Assembly: GCA_023460795.1 (NCBI GenBank)
Contig: JAEWPC010000018.1
Coordinates: 1 to 64,000, forward strand
Length of the DNA: 64,000 nucleotides
From: Bacillota bacterium
Lineage (GTDB): Bacteria > Bacillota > Bacilli > Paenibacillales > Paenibacillaceae
Direction of reading: 5' to 3'
Shown here: piece after piece, positions 24,239 to 32,802 of the stretch
Layout of the letters: the number at the start of each line of letters is the position of its first letter
Numbering within the stretch: position 1 is the stretch's first letter
The notes under the pieces: generated by a model
What the model was told of the DNA's origin: nothing
Databases searched by the model: none
Seen by the model: the letters and a program-made list of their open reading frames with translations, nothing else
Made by a program: the position numbers and the translations under genes

Positions 24239-24973
24239 TTATTTGTACGGAGTCGTGACCATCAGGGCGTTGCCATCCGGGTCTTTGAAATAGAAGCAAG
24301 CTTGTCCGCGAATGAACGCGATCCGGTCCACGGTCATGCCATGCGCCGATAAATCCCGGTACGAGCGGAACATCGCATCCGTGTCCGCTTCTTTGAACGC
24401 CTTCACGAACGACTCGAACAGCTCCGCGTTCGTTCTTGAGTTTGTCTCTCCGAGCTTCCCGACCTCTTCCGTCAGCCTGTAGTGCTCCCGATCCGCCGCT
24501 TTCTTCAGTCTGGACCGCGCCCGATGCAATGCTGATTTAACCGCGGTTACCGGCTGGCCCAGCGTACTCCCCGTCTCGGTAGGCGTGAACCCGAACACGT
24601 CCGTCAGCAGAATCAATACCGCTTGCCTCGGCTCGAGAGTATCCATGAGATACTCGAGCGATTCGCGCACATCGTACCGACTCCATTCGGAATACGCTAT
24701 AGCTCCCAAATCTTCGACTAGCTCCGGATAGAACGCGATATGGCGCCTGCGGCACGTATCGAACCATGCGTTCGACGCGATCCGGTACATATACGGCTTC
24801 GTCAGCTCGCGCTCCGGCCAACGCCGGAACCTTCGGAATGCCTTCAGCAAGACCTCCTGGAACAAATCCTCGCCTTCCCACTCCGACCCCGCCAGCTTTC
24901 TGCAGTATCGAAGCAACTCCGCCCGGTACGCTTCCGTCCGAAGTTCGAATTCGTCTTCCGCCGTCATCCCCAT
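24239..24973 (-). CDS. ECF-type sigma factor with VOC-like C-terminal tail
   Basis: A 244-residue sigma-70 family protein. Region 2 is at 15-80 (GEDLFQEVLLKAFRRFRRW, YMYRIASNAWFDTCRRR), region 4 at 108-160 (LEPRQAVLILLTDVFGFTPTETGSTLG). Residues 183-205 (AELFESFVKAFKEADTDAMF) look like the start of a SnoaL-like domain. The end, FKDPDGNALMVTTPYK (229 onward), instead matches the closing strand of a glyoxalase/VOC protein. A VOC gene lies 5 bases upstream in the same operon. The start at 24973 has only a weak ribosome site. It may be a recombinant protein. Confidence 0.8.
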   Translation of the reverse strand: MGMTAEDEFELRTEAYRAELLRYCRKLAGSEWEGEDLFQEVLLKAFRRFRRWPERELTKPYMYRIASNAWFDTCRRRHIAFYPELVEDLGAIAYSEWSRYDVRESLEYLMDTLEPRQAVLILLTDVFGFTPTETGSTLGQPVTAVKSALHRARSRLKKAADREHYRLTEEVGKLGETNSRTNAELFESFVKAFKEADTDAMFRSYRDLSAHGMTVDRIAFIRGQACFYFKDPDGNALMVTTPYK

Positions 24974-24978
24974 TCTCG

Positions 24979-25404
24979 TCAGTCCCGTCTATATTTCTGC
25001 TTGTGCGCGTAATAAGGGGAGTTCGGCAGCTCTTCCACAAGGCCGATTAAGTTCCGGTCCGGATCGAAGCAATCGAAGAATCGGGTGCCCCCGGCATCCT
25101 CCTCGATCGGCAGTACTTCGACGCCTTTGGCCCTGAGCGAGGCATGCGAGAATTCGATATCGAAAGATTCGAAGTTGTAATAAGGAACCTTGAACCCCGC
25201 GCTGGCCTCAAACTGCGTAGGTTGAATGCGGTCGACCTTCCACAGGTTAATCGCCGTAGCTTCTCCGGGGCATGCAAGCCCCGTGCAGCAATCGGATTCG
25301 TCGATAACCTCCAGCTCGAACATCCGCACGTACCACTCCGTCGATCGGCGCATGTCCGTAACCGGAATGAAAATACCGCTGACTTTACTCATCGTTCTTG
25401 TCAT
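24979..25404 (-). CDS. VOC family protein (glyoxalase fold)
   Basis: A 141-residue single-domain VOC protein. The two beta-alpha-beta units are GIFIPVTDMRRSTEWYVRMFELE and FSHASLRAKGVEVLPIEEDAGGTRFFDCFDPDRNLIGLVEEL. CCTGLACPGEATAINLW carries three cysteines, possibly for metal or thiol chemistry. GGAGG precedes the ATG. The gene starts an operon with the ECF sigma, whose tail resembles its end. Function is unknown. Confidence 0.82.
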   Translation of the reverse strand: MTRTMSKVSGIFIPVTDMRRSTEWYVRMFELEVIDESDCCTGLACPGEATAINLWKVDRIQPTQFEASAGFKVPYYNFESFDIEFSHASLRAKGVEVLPIEEDAGGTRFFDCFDPDRNLIGLVEELPNSPYYAHKQKYRRD

Positions 25405-25543
25405 CTGATTCCCTCCATAAATTTCTATTCCTCTATCATAACGAGAAAAGTCCGCCGACAGATACGGGGGAATTAAAATTCCTTCATGATCCTAAATCTA
25501 AAGTTGATATATGGTAATGTCATATAAAAATAGAGGGGGATTT

Positions 25544-26209
25544 ATGATGAAACGCAGCGCAATATGGTGTTATTTCGTCCTATGTACGATATTGCTTATC
25601 TCTTGTACCAACAACCGTTCGCCAGAAACTTCGAAGGAACCGCCTGCCTCTTCCATGGAAGCGCCCGATAGCTCCGCGGAATCGACAGAACCTCCCGCCA
25701 GCCCGGCGGAAACCCCCGTTGCCTCGACAGAGAGCCCAACGAATTCCGCCGGCGAACCGTTCTTTGCCCTAATCGACGAGGGTAAGGTAGGCGACACGGA
25801 ATTTGCGATCGGCGATTCTACCGAACTGCTCTGGAAGCAGAAAGGCGAGCCGGAGATGACGGATTACTTCGAAGGCGGGCAATATTTCAATTATGGGACC
25901 GTCACGTACTTCACGGATGCGACGATGGACGAGTCGAACGAACTCGTCCATGGACATATCGGCTACATTGGGCTGGCCAGCGGCCATGAGGTATTCGGAT
26001 TAAAGCTAGGCGAAGCGAATGCGGAGCAAATGGAGTCGGCTCTCGGTACCAATTACGTCATCCAGTCTCCGGAGGAAAATAGCGATAGTTACTTGCTTAG
26101 CGGAATGTGGAGTTACGAGTACCGAGCGGAGCATTACAGCTTAATCTTCTATTCGGATCATCAAGACGGCGTGATCAATGGCGCTCTCTATATGAGAAAT
26201 TCGAAGTAA
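25544..26209 (+). CDS. DUF4309-like lipoprotein
   Basis: A secreted lipoprotein of about 221 residues. A signal peptide ends in lipobox LLISC. A Ser/Pro/Glu/Thr-rich linker of about 50 residues follows (a repeating pattern of ESTEPPASPAET type). The C-terminal domain from about residue 80 (DEGKVGDTEFAIGDSTELLWKQKGEPE, in parts, then YFNYGTVTYFTDA) resembles DUF4309/YjgB-type domains. ATG at 25544 and 25547 both follow GAGGGGG; the choice is uncertain. Its last 35 bases overlap the convergent end of the threonine synthase gene. Role is unknown. Confidence 0.75.
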   Translation: MMKRSAIWCYFVLCTILLISCTNNRSPETSKEPPASSMEAPDSSAESTEPPASPAETPVASTESPTNSAGEPFFALIDEGKVGDTEFAIGDSTELLWKQKGEPEMTDYFEGGQYFNYGTVTYFTDATMDESNELVHGHIGYIGLASGHEVFGLKLGEANAEQMESALGTNYVIQSPEENSDSYLLSGMWSYEYRAEHYSLIFYSDHQDGVINGALYMRNSK

Positions 26210-27440
26210 GCCTAACATCGCGGAGCGAACCTATCGACGCGGGCGGGCTGCCGTAGAGCTCGTTCAAGGCGTCGACATCCTTCAGCAGATGACCTGTCAG
26301 CAAGCATGCCACCGTCTCCGAGGCGTCCATCGTATCGCTTGCGCGCAATTGTCGAACGCCTGCCAACGTGGCCGCCGATGCCGGTTCGCAGCCGATACCC
26401 GCTCCGTCGATGACGCGTTTGGCCGCCATGATTTCCTCGTCGCCGACGGAGACGGTAACGCCGTTCGTCGTTCTCATAGCCCTGAGCGCTTTGCGCCAGC
26501 TTGGAGGGTTCCCGATATTCAAGGCGCTGGCTCGCGTGTTAGGATTCGGTTCCGGGACAAGCGATTCCGCGCCGCTCTGTACCATTCGATGAAACGGACT
26601 CGCGCCCTCCGCCTGAACGAGCGCGATCCGCGGCAGCTTCGCGATCAAGCCTAGCGCATGCAATTCCTCCAGCCCTCGGCCTAGCGCCGATACGTTGCTG
26701 AGCGCTCCGCCGGGAAGGACGATCCAATCCGGCAAAGACCAGCCTAGCTGCTGCGCCAATTCGAACACGATGCTCTTCTGCCCCTCGATGCGGTAAGGAT
26801 TCAAGGAATTGCACACGTATGCGCCGAGCTTCTCGGCATTTTGCTGTAGATAACGGATACCGTCGTCATACGTGCCGTCGAAGGCGACGATCCGCGCGCC
26901 GTAAGCAGCCGTCTGGACGATTTTGGCGGGGGAAACTCCCTTGGCCGGGGCAAGCACGAGGGACTCTAGCCCGCACCAAGCCGCATACATGGCCAAAGAG
27001 GCGGACGTATTGCCGGTCGACGCGCAAGCGAACAAGCGGTAACCGAGCGAGCGTCCATGGGAGACCGCAACGACCATGCCGTTGTCTTTGAAAGAACCGC
27101 TCGGATTCTCGCTTTGCGCCTTCAGCCACATCCGTCTGACGCCCGCATATCTCGCGGGAGCCTCCGATTCGTACACGCCGGTATTGCCTTCTCCTCTGTA
27201 CACTAGCGCCTCTACCGGCAACTCGGGCGCGATTAACTCGCGGTATCTCCATACGCCGCTGGCATATAGACCCGTGCGCAGCCCCAGACGTTCGTCGAAT
27301 AACCTGCGCAGCCTTTCCCCGTCCAGTGCTTGAACAGACCTACGAATCTCCCAAGTCCCTCCGCAGCCGCAGGTAGGCGCCTCCCGATCGTTCATCGCCG
27401 CCCCGCAATCGACGCAACGAATTTCTATGTCTGCGTTCAT
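26175..27440 (-). CDS. thrC: Threonine synthase
   Basis: A 421-residue PLP enzyme of fold type II. It makes threonine from O-phosphohomoserine. An N-terminal zinc-ribbon-like motif (CVDCG and CGCGG) precedes the catalytic part. The PLP lysine is Lys118 in ENPSGSFKDNGM, and the phosphate-binding loop reads CASTGNTSASLAMYA. The ATG at 27440 has AAAGGAG upstream; the frame is open for 29 more codons that are not conserved. The gene is not next to hom or thrB. It is divergent from a LysR regulator, which probably controls it, and it could be a second or specialised threonine-synthase-like enzyme. Its 3' end overlaps the lipoprotein gene by 35 bases. Confidence 0.8.
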   Translation of the reverse strand: MNADIEIRCVDCGAAMNDREAPTCGCGGTWEIRRSVQALDGERLRRLFDERLGLRTGLYASGVWRYRELIAPELPVEALVYRGEGNTGVYESEAPARYAGVRRMWLKAQSENPSGSFKDNGMVVAVSHGRSLGYRLFACASTGNTSASLAMYAAWCGLESLVLAPAKGVSPAKIVQTAAYGARIVAFDGTYDDGIRYLQQNAEKLGAYVCNSLNPYRIEGQKSIVFELAQQLGWSLPDWIVLPGGALSNVSALGRGLEELHALGLIAKLPRIALVQAEGASPFHRMVQSGAESLVPEPNPNTRASALNIGNPPSWRKALRAMRTTNGVTVSVGDEEIMAAKRVIDGAGIGCEPASAATLAGVRQLRASDTMDASETVACLLTGHLLKDVDALNELYGSPPASIGSLRDVRLTSNFSYRERH

Positions 27441-27563
27441 TCGAACAACTCCTTTACGCGTAGTTTCTTGTTCCCTACAATAAAGGAGTCGGAAAGATAA
27501 ATATAATATATGTTTCTTAGTATTCATTAAATAATATTTATGATTCGTTGGGGGGGACCTTCA
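27441..27563. promoter_or_regulatory. Divergent thrC-LysR control region
   Basis: This AT-rich 123-base gap carries a perfect 8-bp inverted repeat, ATAAATAT (27497-27504) and ATATTTAT (27534-27541). A plus-strand TATAAT lies at 27502-27507. Such interrupted palindromes with T-N11-A elements are the usual LysR operator form. The assignment is based on position and symmetry. Confidence 0.45.
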
Positions 27564-28445
27564 TTGAACTTGCACGCTCTTCGTCTGTTCCATGAAGTCG
27601 CCGCTGCGGGGTCCGTCTCGGTCGCGGCGGATAAGCTTCATATTAGCCAACCGGCGGTAACGATGCAGCTTCGCAAGCTGGAGAAGGAGCTAGGCTTCGC
27701 GCTTACGCGTCCGCAGGGACGCGGGTTGGCTTTAACGGAAGCGGGGCTGTGGCTCAAGACCCAAGCCCATCGTTTATTCACCTTGGAGGCCGATATTGAA
27801 CGGCAATGCGAGGCTTATCGCTTCGGCATGACGGGGCAACTCAAGCTCGCCGCCACGTACTTGCCCGCGAACTTCATGCTGCCGGCTTGGATCGCCTCTT
27901 ACCGCGAGGCTTCGCCTTCGATCGAAGTAAGCGTATCGTCAGGCAACGCACAGCTCGTCATGGAGAAGCTGCTGCGATATGAAGCCGATATCGCTTGGAT
28001 CGGAGGACACCATAGTTATCCTCCCTCCATCGTCGCCGTTCCCTGCTATGAGGACGAGCTATGGTTCGTCGCTCCTCCGAATCACCGCTTAGCCGGCCAA
28101 ACCCGTACGCTTGCCGAGCTGGCGCGGGAGCCGTTCATCTATCGCGAGCAAGGCAGCTTTACTCGGGAAGCTTTATTGGCGATGTACCGCATGGCCAACC
28201 TCCCGCCGCCTCCGCAAGCCGTTCAATTAGACGGGCCGCAAGAGACGATTCGCGCCGCGATACAAGGACTTGGCCTGACGATCGCATCGCGCATGGAAGT
28301 CAGCCATTATATCACTTCAGGGTTGCTGGCAAGAATCGACACGGACATCCCGCCGGTCGTGTATCCGGTATCCCGATGCGTCAGGACGGACGATCCGCTG
28401 TCTCCTCAGGCAAGCTCGTTCGTTGAGAGCTCCATTCTCATATAG
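27564..28445 (+). CDS. LysR family transcriptional regulator
   Basis: A 293-residue regulator. The N-terminal winged helix (LNLHALRLFHEVAAAGSVSVAADKLHISQPAVTMQLRKLEKELG, in parts) is followed by a LysR substrate-binding domain (about 90-290). The TTG start at 27564 has a GGGGGGG tract upstream at seven bases; the in-frame ATG at 27540 has no ribosome site. It is divergent from threonine synthase, the common LysR arrangement of regulator and target. Its last 40 bases overlap the convergent GNAT gene. The effector is unknown; a threonine pathway intermediate would be reasonable. Confidence 0.87.
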   Translation: MNLHALRLFHEVAAAGSVSVAADKLHISQPAVTMQLRKLEKELGFALTRPQGRGLALTEAGLWLKTQAHRLFTLEADIERQCEAYRFGMTGQLKLAATYLPANFMLPAWIASYREASPSIEVSVSSGNAQLVMEKLLRYEADIAWIGGHHSYPPSIVAVPCYEDELWFVAPPNHRLAGQTRTLAELAREPFIYREQGSFTREALLAMYRMANLPPPPQAVQLDGPQETIRAAIQGLGLTIASRMEVSHYITSGLLARIDTDIPPVVYPVSRCVRTDDPLSPQASSFVESSILI

Positions 28446-28900
28446 ACGCCCGCGATCGCCTGACCTTGTCTTCCTTCAAGCTTCACAATCTCGTACGGCT
28501 TGAAGCCTAATCTCGTATAGAAGAATAACGCCCGCATATTCGAGTTGTGACAGCATAGATTCAGGAACTTAACCTTTAATTCATCTCGCGCGAACGAGAC
28601 CATATGCTGAATTAATGTTCCGGCAGCACTGGTTCCTCTAAAATCAGGCGAAATAATAACATTTCCGAGCCAGCACCTGTCTCCATCCTCTTGACCGTAC
28701 AAGTTGGCGTATCCCGCGACTTTATTATCATCACTGACGACCACGGTTGGATGGAGACGGTTATTAGAGTTTGTCTCGATCTGATCCGGCGTTAACGGAT
28801 ACGAAGCTTTAGGAAACATGTAGAACAGCTCTTCCTCGTCGCGGGGGAATGTACTAATAACAGGGTAATCTTCGGACTGCACGGGGCGGCATTCGAACAT
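28406..28900 (-). CDS. GNAT family N-acetyltransferase
   Basis: A 164-residue acetyltransferase. The acetyl-CoA motif A is present as LGNVIISPDFRGTSAAGTLIQHMVSFA; the usual Q/R-x-x-G-x-G/A pyrophosphate loop appears as R-G-T-S-A-A. The tail reads ALFFYTRLGFKPYEIVKLEGRQG. The start at 28900 follows AGGAGG by six bases; the frame is open for 14 more codons. The substrate is unknown. It converges on, and overlaps, the LysR gene. The Asn/Cys-rich LNLCCHNSNMRA is a regular feature of this subgroup. Confidence 0.85.
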   Translation of the reverse strand: MFECRPVQSEDYPVISTFPRDEEELFYMFPKASYPLTPDQIETNSNNRLHPTVVVSDDNKVAGYANLYGQEDGDRCWLGNVIISPDFRGTSAAGTLIQHMVSFARDELKVKFLNLCCHNSNMRALFFYTRLGFKPYEIVKLEGRQGQAIAGVYMRMELSTNELA

Positions 28901-29024
28901 ATCGAACCTCCTAACGTCGTTAATTCGAATGGAGTATACCATTTCTAGTGACCTCCATCACTAATCCTCCTTATGTTCCTTGATACAATCAGGGTACTTC
29001 AGTAACTCGGGAGGTATCGATGGA

Positions 29025-29444
29025 ATGACTTATGCGGAGAAATACCAGAGCGCGGGGAGATACCGGAGCGAGCTCGGCAGTCTCTATGATCAAATCGGCG
29101 GCGCGGAGACGATCGGACGTCTGGTATACGCTTTTTATCCGAAAGTGTACGCGCATCCGGCGCTTCGTCCTCTGTTCCCGGACGGCGTAGACGAAATCAG
29201 AGCGAAGCAGTATTTATTCCTGACGCAGTTTACGGGAGGGCCACCGCTTTATACGGATAAATACGGCTTTGGGAACATGCGCGGCATGCACGAGCAGTTT
29301 CCGATTACGCCGGAACGCGCTCAAGCTTGGCTTGCATGTATGAATGAAGCGATGGACGAAATCGGGCTTGCGGGTATGCCAAGAAAGCTGTTTTTCCAGA
29401 TGCTAACCAGTGCCGCCAACCGATTCGTTAATGTCGAGGCTTGA
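29025..29444 (+). CDS. Group II truncated haemoglobin
   Basis: A 139-residue globin of the 2-on-2 type. YDQIGGAETIGRLVYAFYPKVYAHPALRPLFPDG is the A-B-C region, and FTGGPPLYTDKYG and MRGMHEQFPI include the proximal His89. A Trp (Trp102) in the G helix is typical of group II (YjbI-like). It binds haem and O2/NO and is linked to oxygen or nitrosative stress and thiol oxidation. ATG at 29025 follows GGGAGG by ten bases. The gene is alone; no yjbH is near. Confidence 0.92.
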   Translation: MTYAEKYQSAGRYRSELGSLYDQIGGAETIGRLVYAFYPKVYAHPALRPLFPDGVDEIRAKQYLFLTQFTGGPPLYTDKYGFGNMRGMHEQFPITPERAQAWLACMNEAMDEIGLAGMPRKLFFQMLTSAANRFVNVEA

Positions 29445-29464
29445 GAATCTTCCATACTCGCAAT

Positions 29465-29498
29465 AAGAGCCTTCGGGGTTACATACCCGAAGGCTCTT
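29465..29498. terminator. Bidirectional hairpin between convergent genes
   Basis: AAGAGCCTTCGGG and CCCGAAGGCTCTT form a perfect 13-bp stem with an 8-base loop. It lies between the globin gene and the lipoprotein gene, which run towards each other. T runs are short on both sides, so it is probably a shared terminator. Confidence 0.65.
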
Positions 29499-29511
29499 CG
29501 TCTAAGTGCAT

Positions 29512-30123
29512 TTATTTCTTAGGAACCGAATAAATGATGGCGACCCCGACACCGTCCGTCCCGTCGTTATTCTTGGTTACGCTGATCCATACCGAATTCT
29601 CTCCCGACGTGCCGGTCAGAATCAACGCTTCTTCCGTCGACATTTCGCTCGCGTTCTCGTATTTCTTATCTTCGAAGAACTTTTTATAAGTAGCAATAAC
29701 GTCGTCGTAGCTCTTATCCGATTCATAGGACACGCTGTAGGCGGTCGTCGTATTGTCGGAAGTCGTCACCGCGGCCAATGTCTTAGAATCGTCCACGATC
29801 GGGATATCCTTCGGAAAGCCTTCGGGCAGCGATTGGGATACGGAGAGACTTATATCGCCGTTATCATCGTCCGCTTCCATGTCTATGTCCTCATCGGCAG
29901 AGCCGGAGTCGACAGGAGTCTCCGAGGGCTCAGCCGAGGATTCGTCCGTCGGCTCCGCAGATGTCTCCTCCGAAGGCTCTTCCGAAGTCGCTTCCGCCTG
30001 CTCCTCCGTGCTTGCCGCGTTAGCCGAGGTATTATTCGATTTGTCGTTGGAGCCGCAGCTCGATACGACGAAAGCAACGAGCAGCATGACGATCAGCGGT
30101 GCTCCCCATTTTCTCGCGCTCAT
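29512..30123 (-). CDS. Lipoprotein with acidic linker, function unknown
   Basis: A secreted lipoprotein of about 203 residues. A signal peptide and lipobox VVSSC are followed by a 70-residue acidic linker rich in Ser, Glu, Thr and Ala (a repeating EPSEE/SAEPT pattern). The C-terminal domain (about 95-203) begins SLPEGFPKDIPIVDDSK and includes SYESDKSYDDVIATYKKFFEDK, a pattern seen in small secreted proteins of Paenibacillaceae. AGGTGG precedes the ATG at 30123. Function is unknown. Confidence 0.7.
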   Translation of the reverse strand: MSARKWGAPLIVMLLVAFVVSSCGSNDKSNNTSANAASTEEQAEATSEEPSEETSAEPTDESSAEPSETPVDSGSADEDIDMEADDDNGDISLSVSQSLPEGFPKDIPIVDDSKTLAAVTTSDNTTTAYSVSYESDKSYDDVIATYKKFFEDKKYENASEMSTEEALILTGTSGENSVWISVTKNNDGTDGVGVAIIYSVPKK

Positions 30124-30294
30124 ACGTTCCCACCTTATTCCTCTTTGGTTACACGAGCATTTTCGCCCAATATCCATAACTATGAAGAGATCAGAACGTC
30201 TATGCGCCTATTTTCGATGTATTTTCCGTGGCACCGGTTTCCATAATAAGCATATCTTGAACGCCCCAACATCGAACCTAGAGAGGATCCAGCC

Positions 30295-31128
30295 ATGAGA
30301 AAATATAGCCTGCTCGTCTTCACGCTCGCGCTTGTCGCGCTGATCATGTCCGCATGCGGCAACAACGCGGCATCGCCTTCCCCTTCGCAACCTGCCGCTT
30401 CATCGCCAGCGGCATCCGCGGGACAGAATTCCTTGGATCGGGTCACAGCCAGCGGCAAGCTGCGCATCGGCACCGAAGGAACGTACGCCCCTTTCACCTT
30501 CCACGACGCAAGCGGCAAGCTTACCGGCTTCGACGTGGAGATCGCGGAGGAAATCAGCAAACGTCTGGGCGTGAAAGCGGAGTTCATCGAGACGCAATGG
30601 GATGGAATCATCGCAGGTCTTGAAGCGGACCGCTTCGATGCGATTTTCAACGAAGTGTCGATCCGCGAGGATCGTCTCGAGAAATACGATTTTACGGAGC
30701 CGTATATCGTCTCCAAAGCGGTGCTGCTCGTTCGCGAAGACAACACCGATATTAATCAGCTTGCCGATCTGAAAGGCAAGAAGTCCGCGCAATCGCTAAC
30801 CAGCAACCTCGCGGACATCGCGAGGGCGAACGGAGCCGAGATCGTCAGCGTGGACGGTTTTAACCAAGCAATCGACCTGCTCATGTCGAAGCGCGTGGAC
30901 GCGACCATTAACGATAACCTGTCCTACTTAGACTTGAAGAAGCAGAAACCGAACGTCTCGCTGAAGGTCGTCGACGAGACTTCCGAGGCTTCCCGCAGCG
31001 CCGCCATGCTCCTGAAAGGGAACGAGCCTTTGGTGCAAGCCATGAACAAGGCGCTGGCAGACATGCAAAGCGACGGTACTTACCTGCGTATATCCGACAA
31101 ATACTTCGGAGCAGACGTCTCCAAATAA
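30295..31128 (+). CDS. tcyA: Cystine-type amino-acid ABC transporter, substrate-binding lipoprotein
   Basis: A 277-residue lipoprotein. Lipobox IMSAC gives lipidated Cys21, followed by a Pro/Ser/Ala spacer. The SBP_bac_3 fold has RIGTEGTYAPFTFHDASGKLTGFDVEIAEEISKR and EFIETQWDGIIAGLEADRFDAIFNEVSIREDR, in parts. These are characteristic of the TcyA/FliY cystine-binding group. It is first in a three-gene operon with permease and ATPase. Its position close to a cysteine-metabolism operon supports cystine or a related sulfur compound. GAGAGGA precedes the ATG. Confidence 0.8.
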   Translation: MRKYSLLVFTLALVALIMSACGNNAASPSPSQPAASSPAASAGQNSLDRVTASGKLRIGTEGTYAPFTFHDASGKLTGFDVEIAEEISKRLGVKAEFIETQWDGIIAGLEADRFDAIFNEVSIREDRLEKYDFTEPYIVSKAVLLVREDNTDINQLADLKGKKSAQSLTSNLADIARANGAEIVSVDGFNQAIDLLMSKRVDATINDNLSYLDLKKQKPNVSLKVVDETSEASRSAAMLLKGNEPLVQAMNKALADMQSDGTYLRISDKYFGADVSK

Positions 31129-31153
31129 GTTCGTTGCCAAGGAGGTTGCCGGC

Positions 31154-31822
31154 ATGAGCGATCGTCAAATCCAAATCGTTACCGATTCGTTCTGGCCCCT
31201 GCTTAAGGCAGGGGTCCTTTATACGATTCCGCTAAGCTTGATCACCTTCGTGCTCGGACTCCTGCTGGCGATCGTGACGGCGCTCGTTCGCATGTACGCC
31301 TGGGCGCCGTTCCGGTGGGTCGCCGGTCTCTACGTATGGATCATTCGGGGCACGCCGTTGCTCGTTCAGTTGTTCATTATCTTTTTCGGCTTGCCGATGG
31401 TCGGACTTACCCTTGACGCGTTCCCGTCCGCCATTATCGGATTCTCGCTCAGCGTCGGCGCTTACGGCTCCGAGATCGTTCGGGCGGCGATCGTCTCCGT
31501 TCAGAAAGGCCAGTGGGAGGCCGCATACTCCCTCGGGATGACGCGGCTGCAAGCGCTCCGGCGGATCGTTCTGCCCCAAGCCGCGCGCGTGTCCGTTCCT
31601 CCGCTGGGCAACTCCTTCATCGGACTCGTGAAAGACACCTCGCTTGCGGCCGTTATTACGTTCGCCGAGATGTTCCGCCGGGCGCAGCAGATCGTCGCGA
31701 CAACCTACGAGCCGCTCTTGCTCTATTGCGAGGTCGCGGTTATCTATCTCCTATTCAGTACCGTACTGTCGGTACTGCAGAACGTGTCGGAACGCTATCT
31801 GGCACGTTACTCGGCAAGCTAA
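31154..31822 (+). CDS. tcyB: Cystine-type amino-acid ABC transporter permease
   Basis: A 222-residue His/Glu/Gln/Arg-type permease with five hydrophobic segments. The coupling loop reads KGQWEAAYSLGMTRLQALRRIVLPQAARVSVPPLGNSFIGLVKDTSL, in parts: EAA-G followed by a conserved PPL-x-N. AAGGAGG precedes the ATG. It sits 25 bases after the binding-protein gene and 12 bases before the ATPase gene. It likely forms a homodimeric channel for cystine or another amino acid. Confidence 0.85.
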   Translation: MSDRQIQIVTDSFWPLLKAGVLYTIPLSLITFVLGLLLAIVTALVRMYAWAPFRWVAGLYVWIIRGTPLLVQLFIIFFGLPMVGLTLDAFPSAIIGFSLSVGAYGSEIVRAAIVSVQKGQWEAAYSLGMTRLQALRRIVLPQAARVSVPPLGNSFIGLVKDTSLAAVITFAEMFRRAQQIVATTYEPLLLYCEVAVIYLLFSTVLSVLQNVSERYLARYSAS

Positions 31823-31834
31823 GGAGCGTCTTGC

Positions 31835-32578
31835 ATGATCAGGGTTCGCGGCATCCGTAAAGCATTCGGCAAGCAAGAGGTGCTTAGAGGCGTTGATTTT
31901 ACGCTGCCCACGGGACAAGTGCTCGCCATTATCGGCCCTTCGGGCTCGGGCAAAACGACGCTTCTTCGATGCCTGAACCTGCTCGAGGTACCGGACTATG
32001 GCACGCTCGAGCTCGGCAGCGCCTCCCTTGCCTTCACGCCGGGCATGAGGCTTCGTCCCAGCGAAGTACTGAGCTTGCGCAAGCAGACGGGGATGGTGTT
32101 CCAGTCGTTTAATCTCTTCCCGCATATGACGGCCCTGGGGAACGTGATCGAGGCGCAAGTGACCGTGCAGAAGAAGCGGAAGAGCGAGGCCGAGGAGCGG
32201 GCACGCCAGTTGCTGGGCAAGGTCGGGCTGTCCGACCGAGCCGATTATTATCCGCATAAACTATCCGGCGGTCAACAACAGCGCGTGGCGATCGCCCGCG
32301 CGATGGCGCTTGAGCCGGAGGTGCTGCTGTTCGACGAGCCGACGTCCGCGCTTGATCCGGAGCTTGCCGGAGAAGTGCTTAAAGTCATTAAGCAACTCGC
32401 CGCCGAGGGCATGACGATGGTCATCGTCACGCACCTCATGAAGTTCGCGGAGGAAGTCGCGGATCACGTTCTGCTCATGGACGAGGGGCTTATCGTCGAG
32501 GAAGGTCCCCCGCAGGAAGTGTTCCGGCATCCGAAGAGCAGCCGGGCGGCGCAATTCTTGAGCGTGCTGGCGGAGTGA
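31835..32578 (+). CDS. tcyC: Cystine-type amino-acid ABC transporter ATPase
   Basis: A 247-residue ABC ATPase. Walker A GPSGSGKT is at 34-41; the signature LSGGQQQRVAIARAMALEPEVLLFDEPTSALDPE holds both signature and Walker B. The switch His is in VIVTHLMKFAEEVADHV. AAGGAG precedes the ATG. It ends the importer operon. A cluster of short palindromes and a bidirectional terminator follow. Confidence 0.88.
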   Translation: MIRVRGIRKAFGKQEVLRGVDFTLPTGQVLAIIGPSGSGKTTLLRCLNLLEVPDYGTLELGSASLAFTPGMRLRPSEVLSLRKQTGMVFQSFNLFPHMTALGNVIEAQVTVQKKRKSEAEERARQLLGKVGLSDRADYYPHKLSGGQQQRVAIARAMALEPEVLLFDEPTSALDPELAGEVLKVIKQLAAEGMTMVIVTHLMKFAEEVADHVLLMDEGLIVEEGPPQEVFRHPKSSRAAQFLSVLAE

Positions 32579-32605
32579 GGGGGACGAGGGCGTCTACGGT
32601 GGTAA

Positions 32606-32788
32606 TAACCGCAAAATTGCAGCTATTCGTCTATCTATTGGGGGTTCGGCGAAAGACCTGCGTATGTACAGGTATTAAAGACGATATCGCTCCATCTAGG
32701 GGATTACGGGGTAATTAACTGCAGTTTTGCAGGTCTTACGAAGCTACCAGACGATTCGGAGGAATTTACCTGCATATTCGCAGTTATC
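32606..32788. repeat. Four degenerate TAACTGCA-n-TGCAGTTA palindromes
   Basis: Four imperfect palindromic units begin at 32606, 32656, 32716 and 32767. The form is TA-(A/C)-C-(C/T)-GCA, a short AT-rich centre, then GCAG-(G/T)-TATT. They are 49, 61 and 51 bases apart. The spacers also resemble each other (TCTATCTATTGGGGG and TCCATCTAGGGG). They lie in the 255-base gap after the cystine importer. Related units occur at 63194-63349. They are neither CRISPR-like (units too variable) nor coding. Confidence 0.6.
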
Positions 32789-32802
32789 GACTGAAGCGAC
32801 GA

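Noticed and set aside
32606..32788. CRISPR array
   Set aside because: The units are palindromic and degenerate, spacing is irregular, and no cas genes are in the window.
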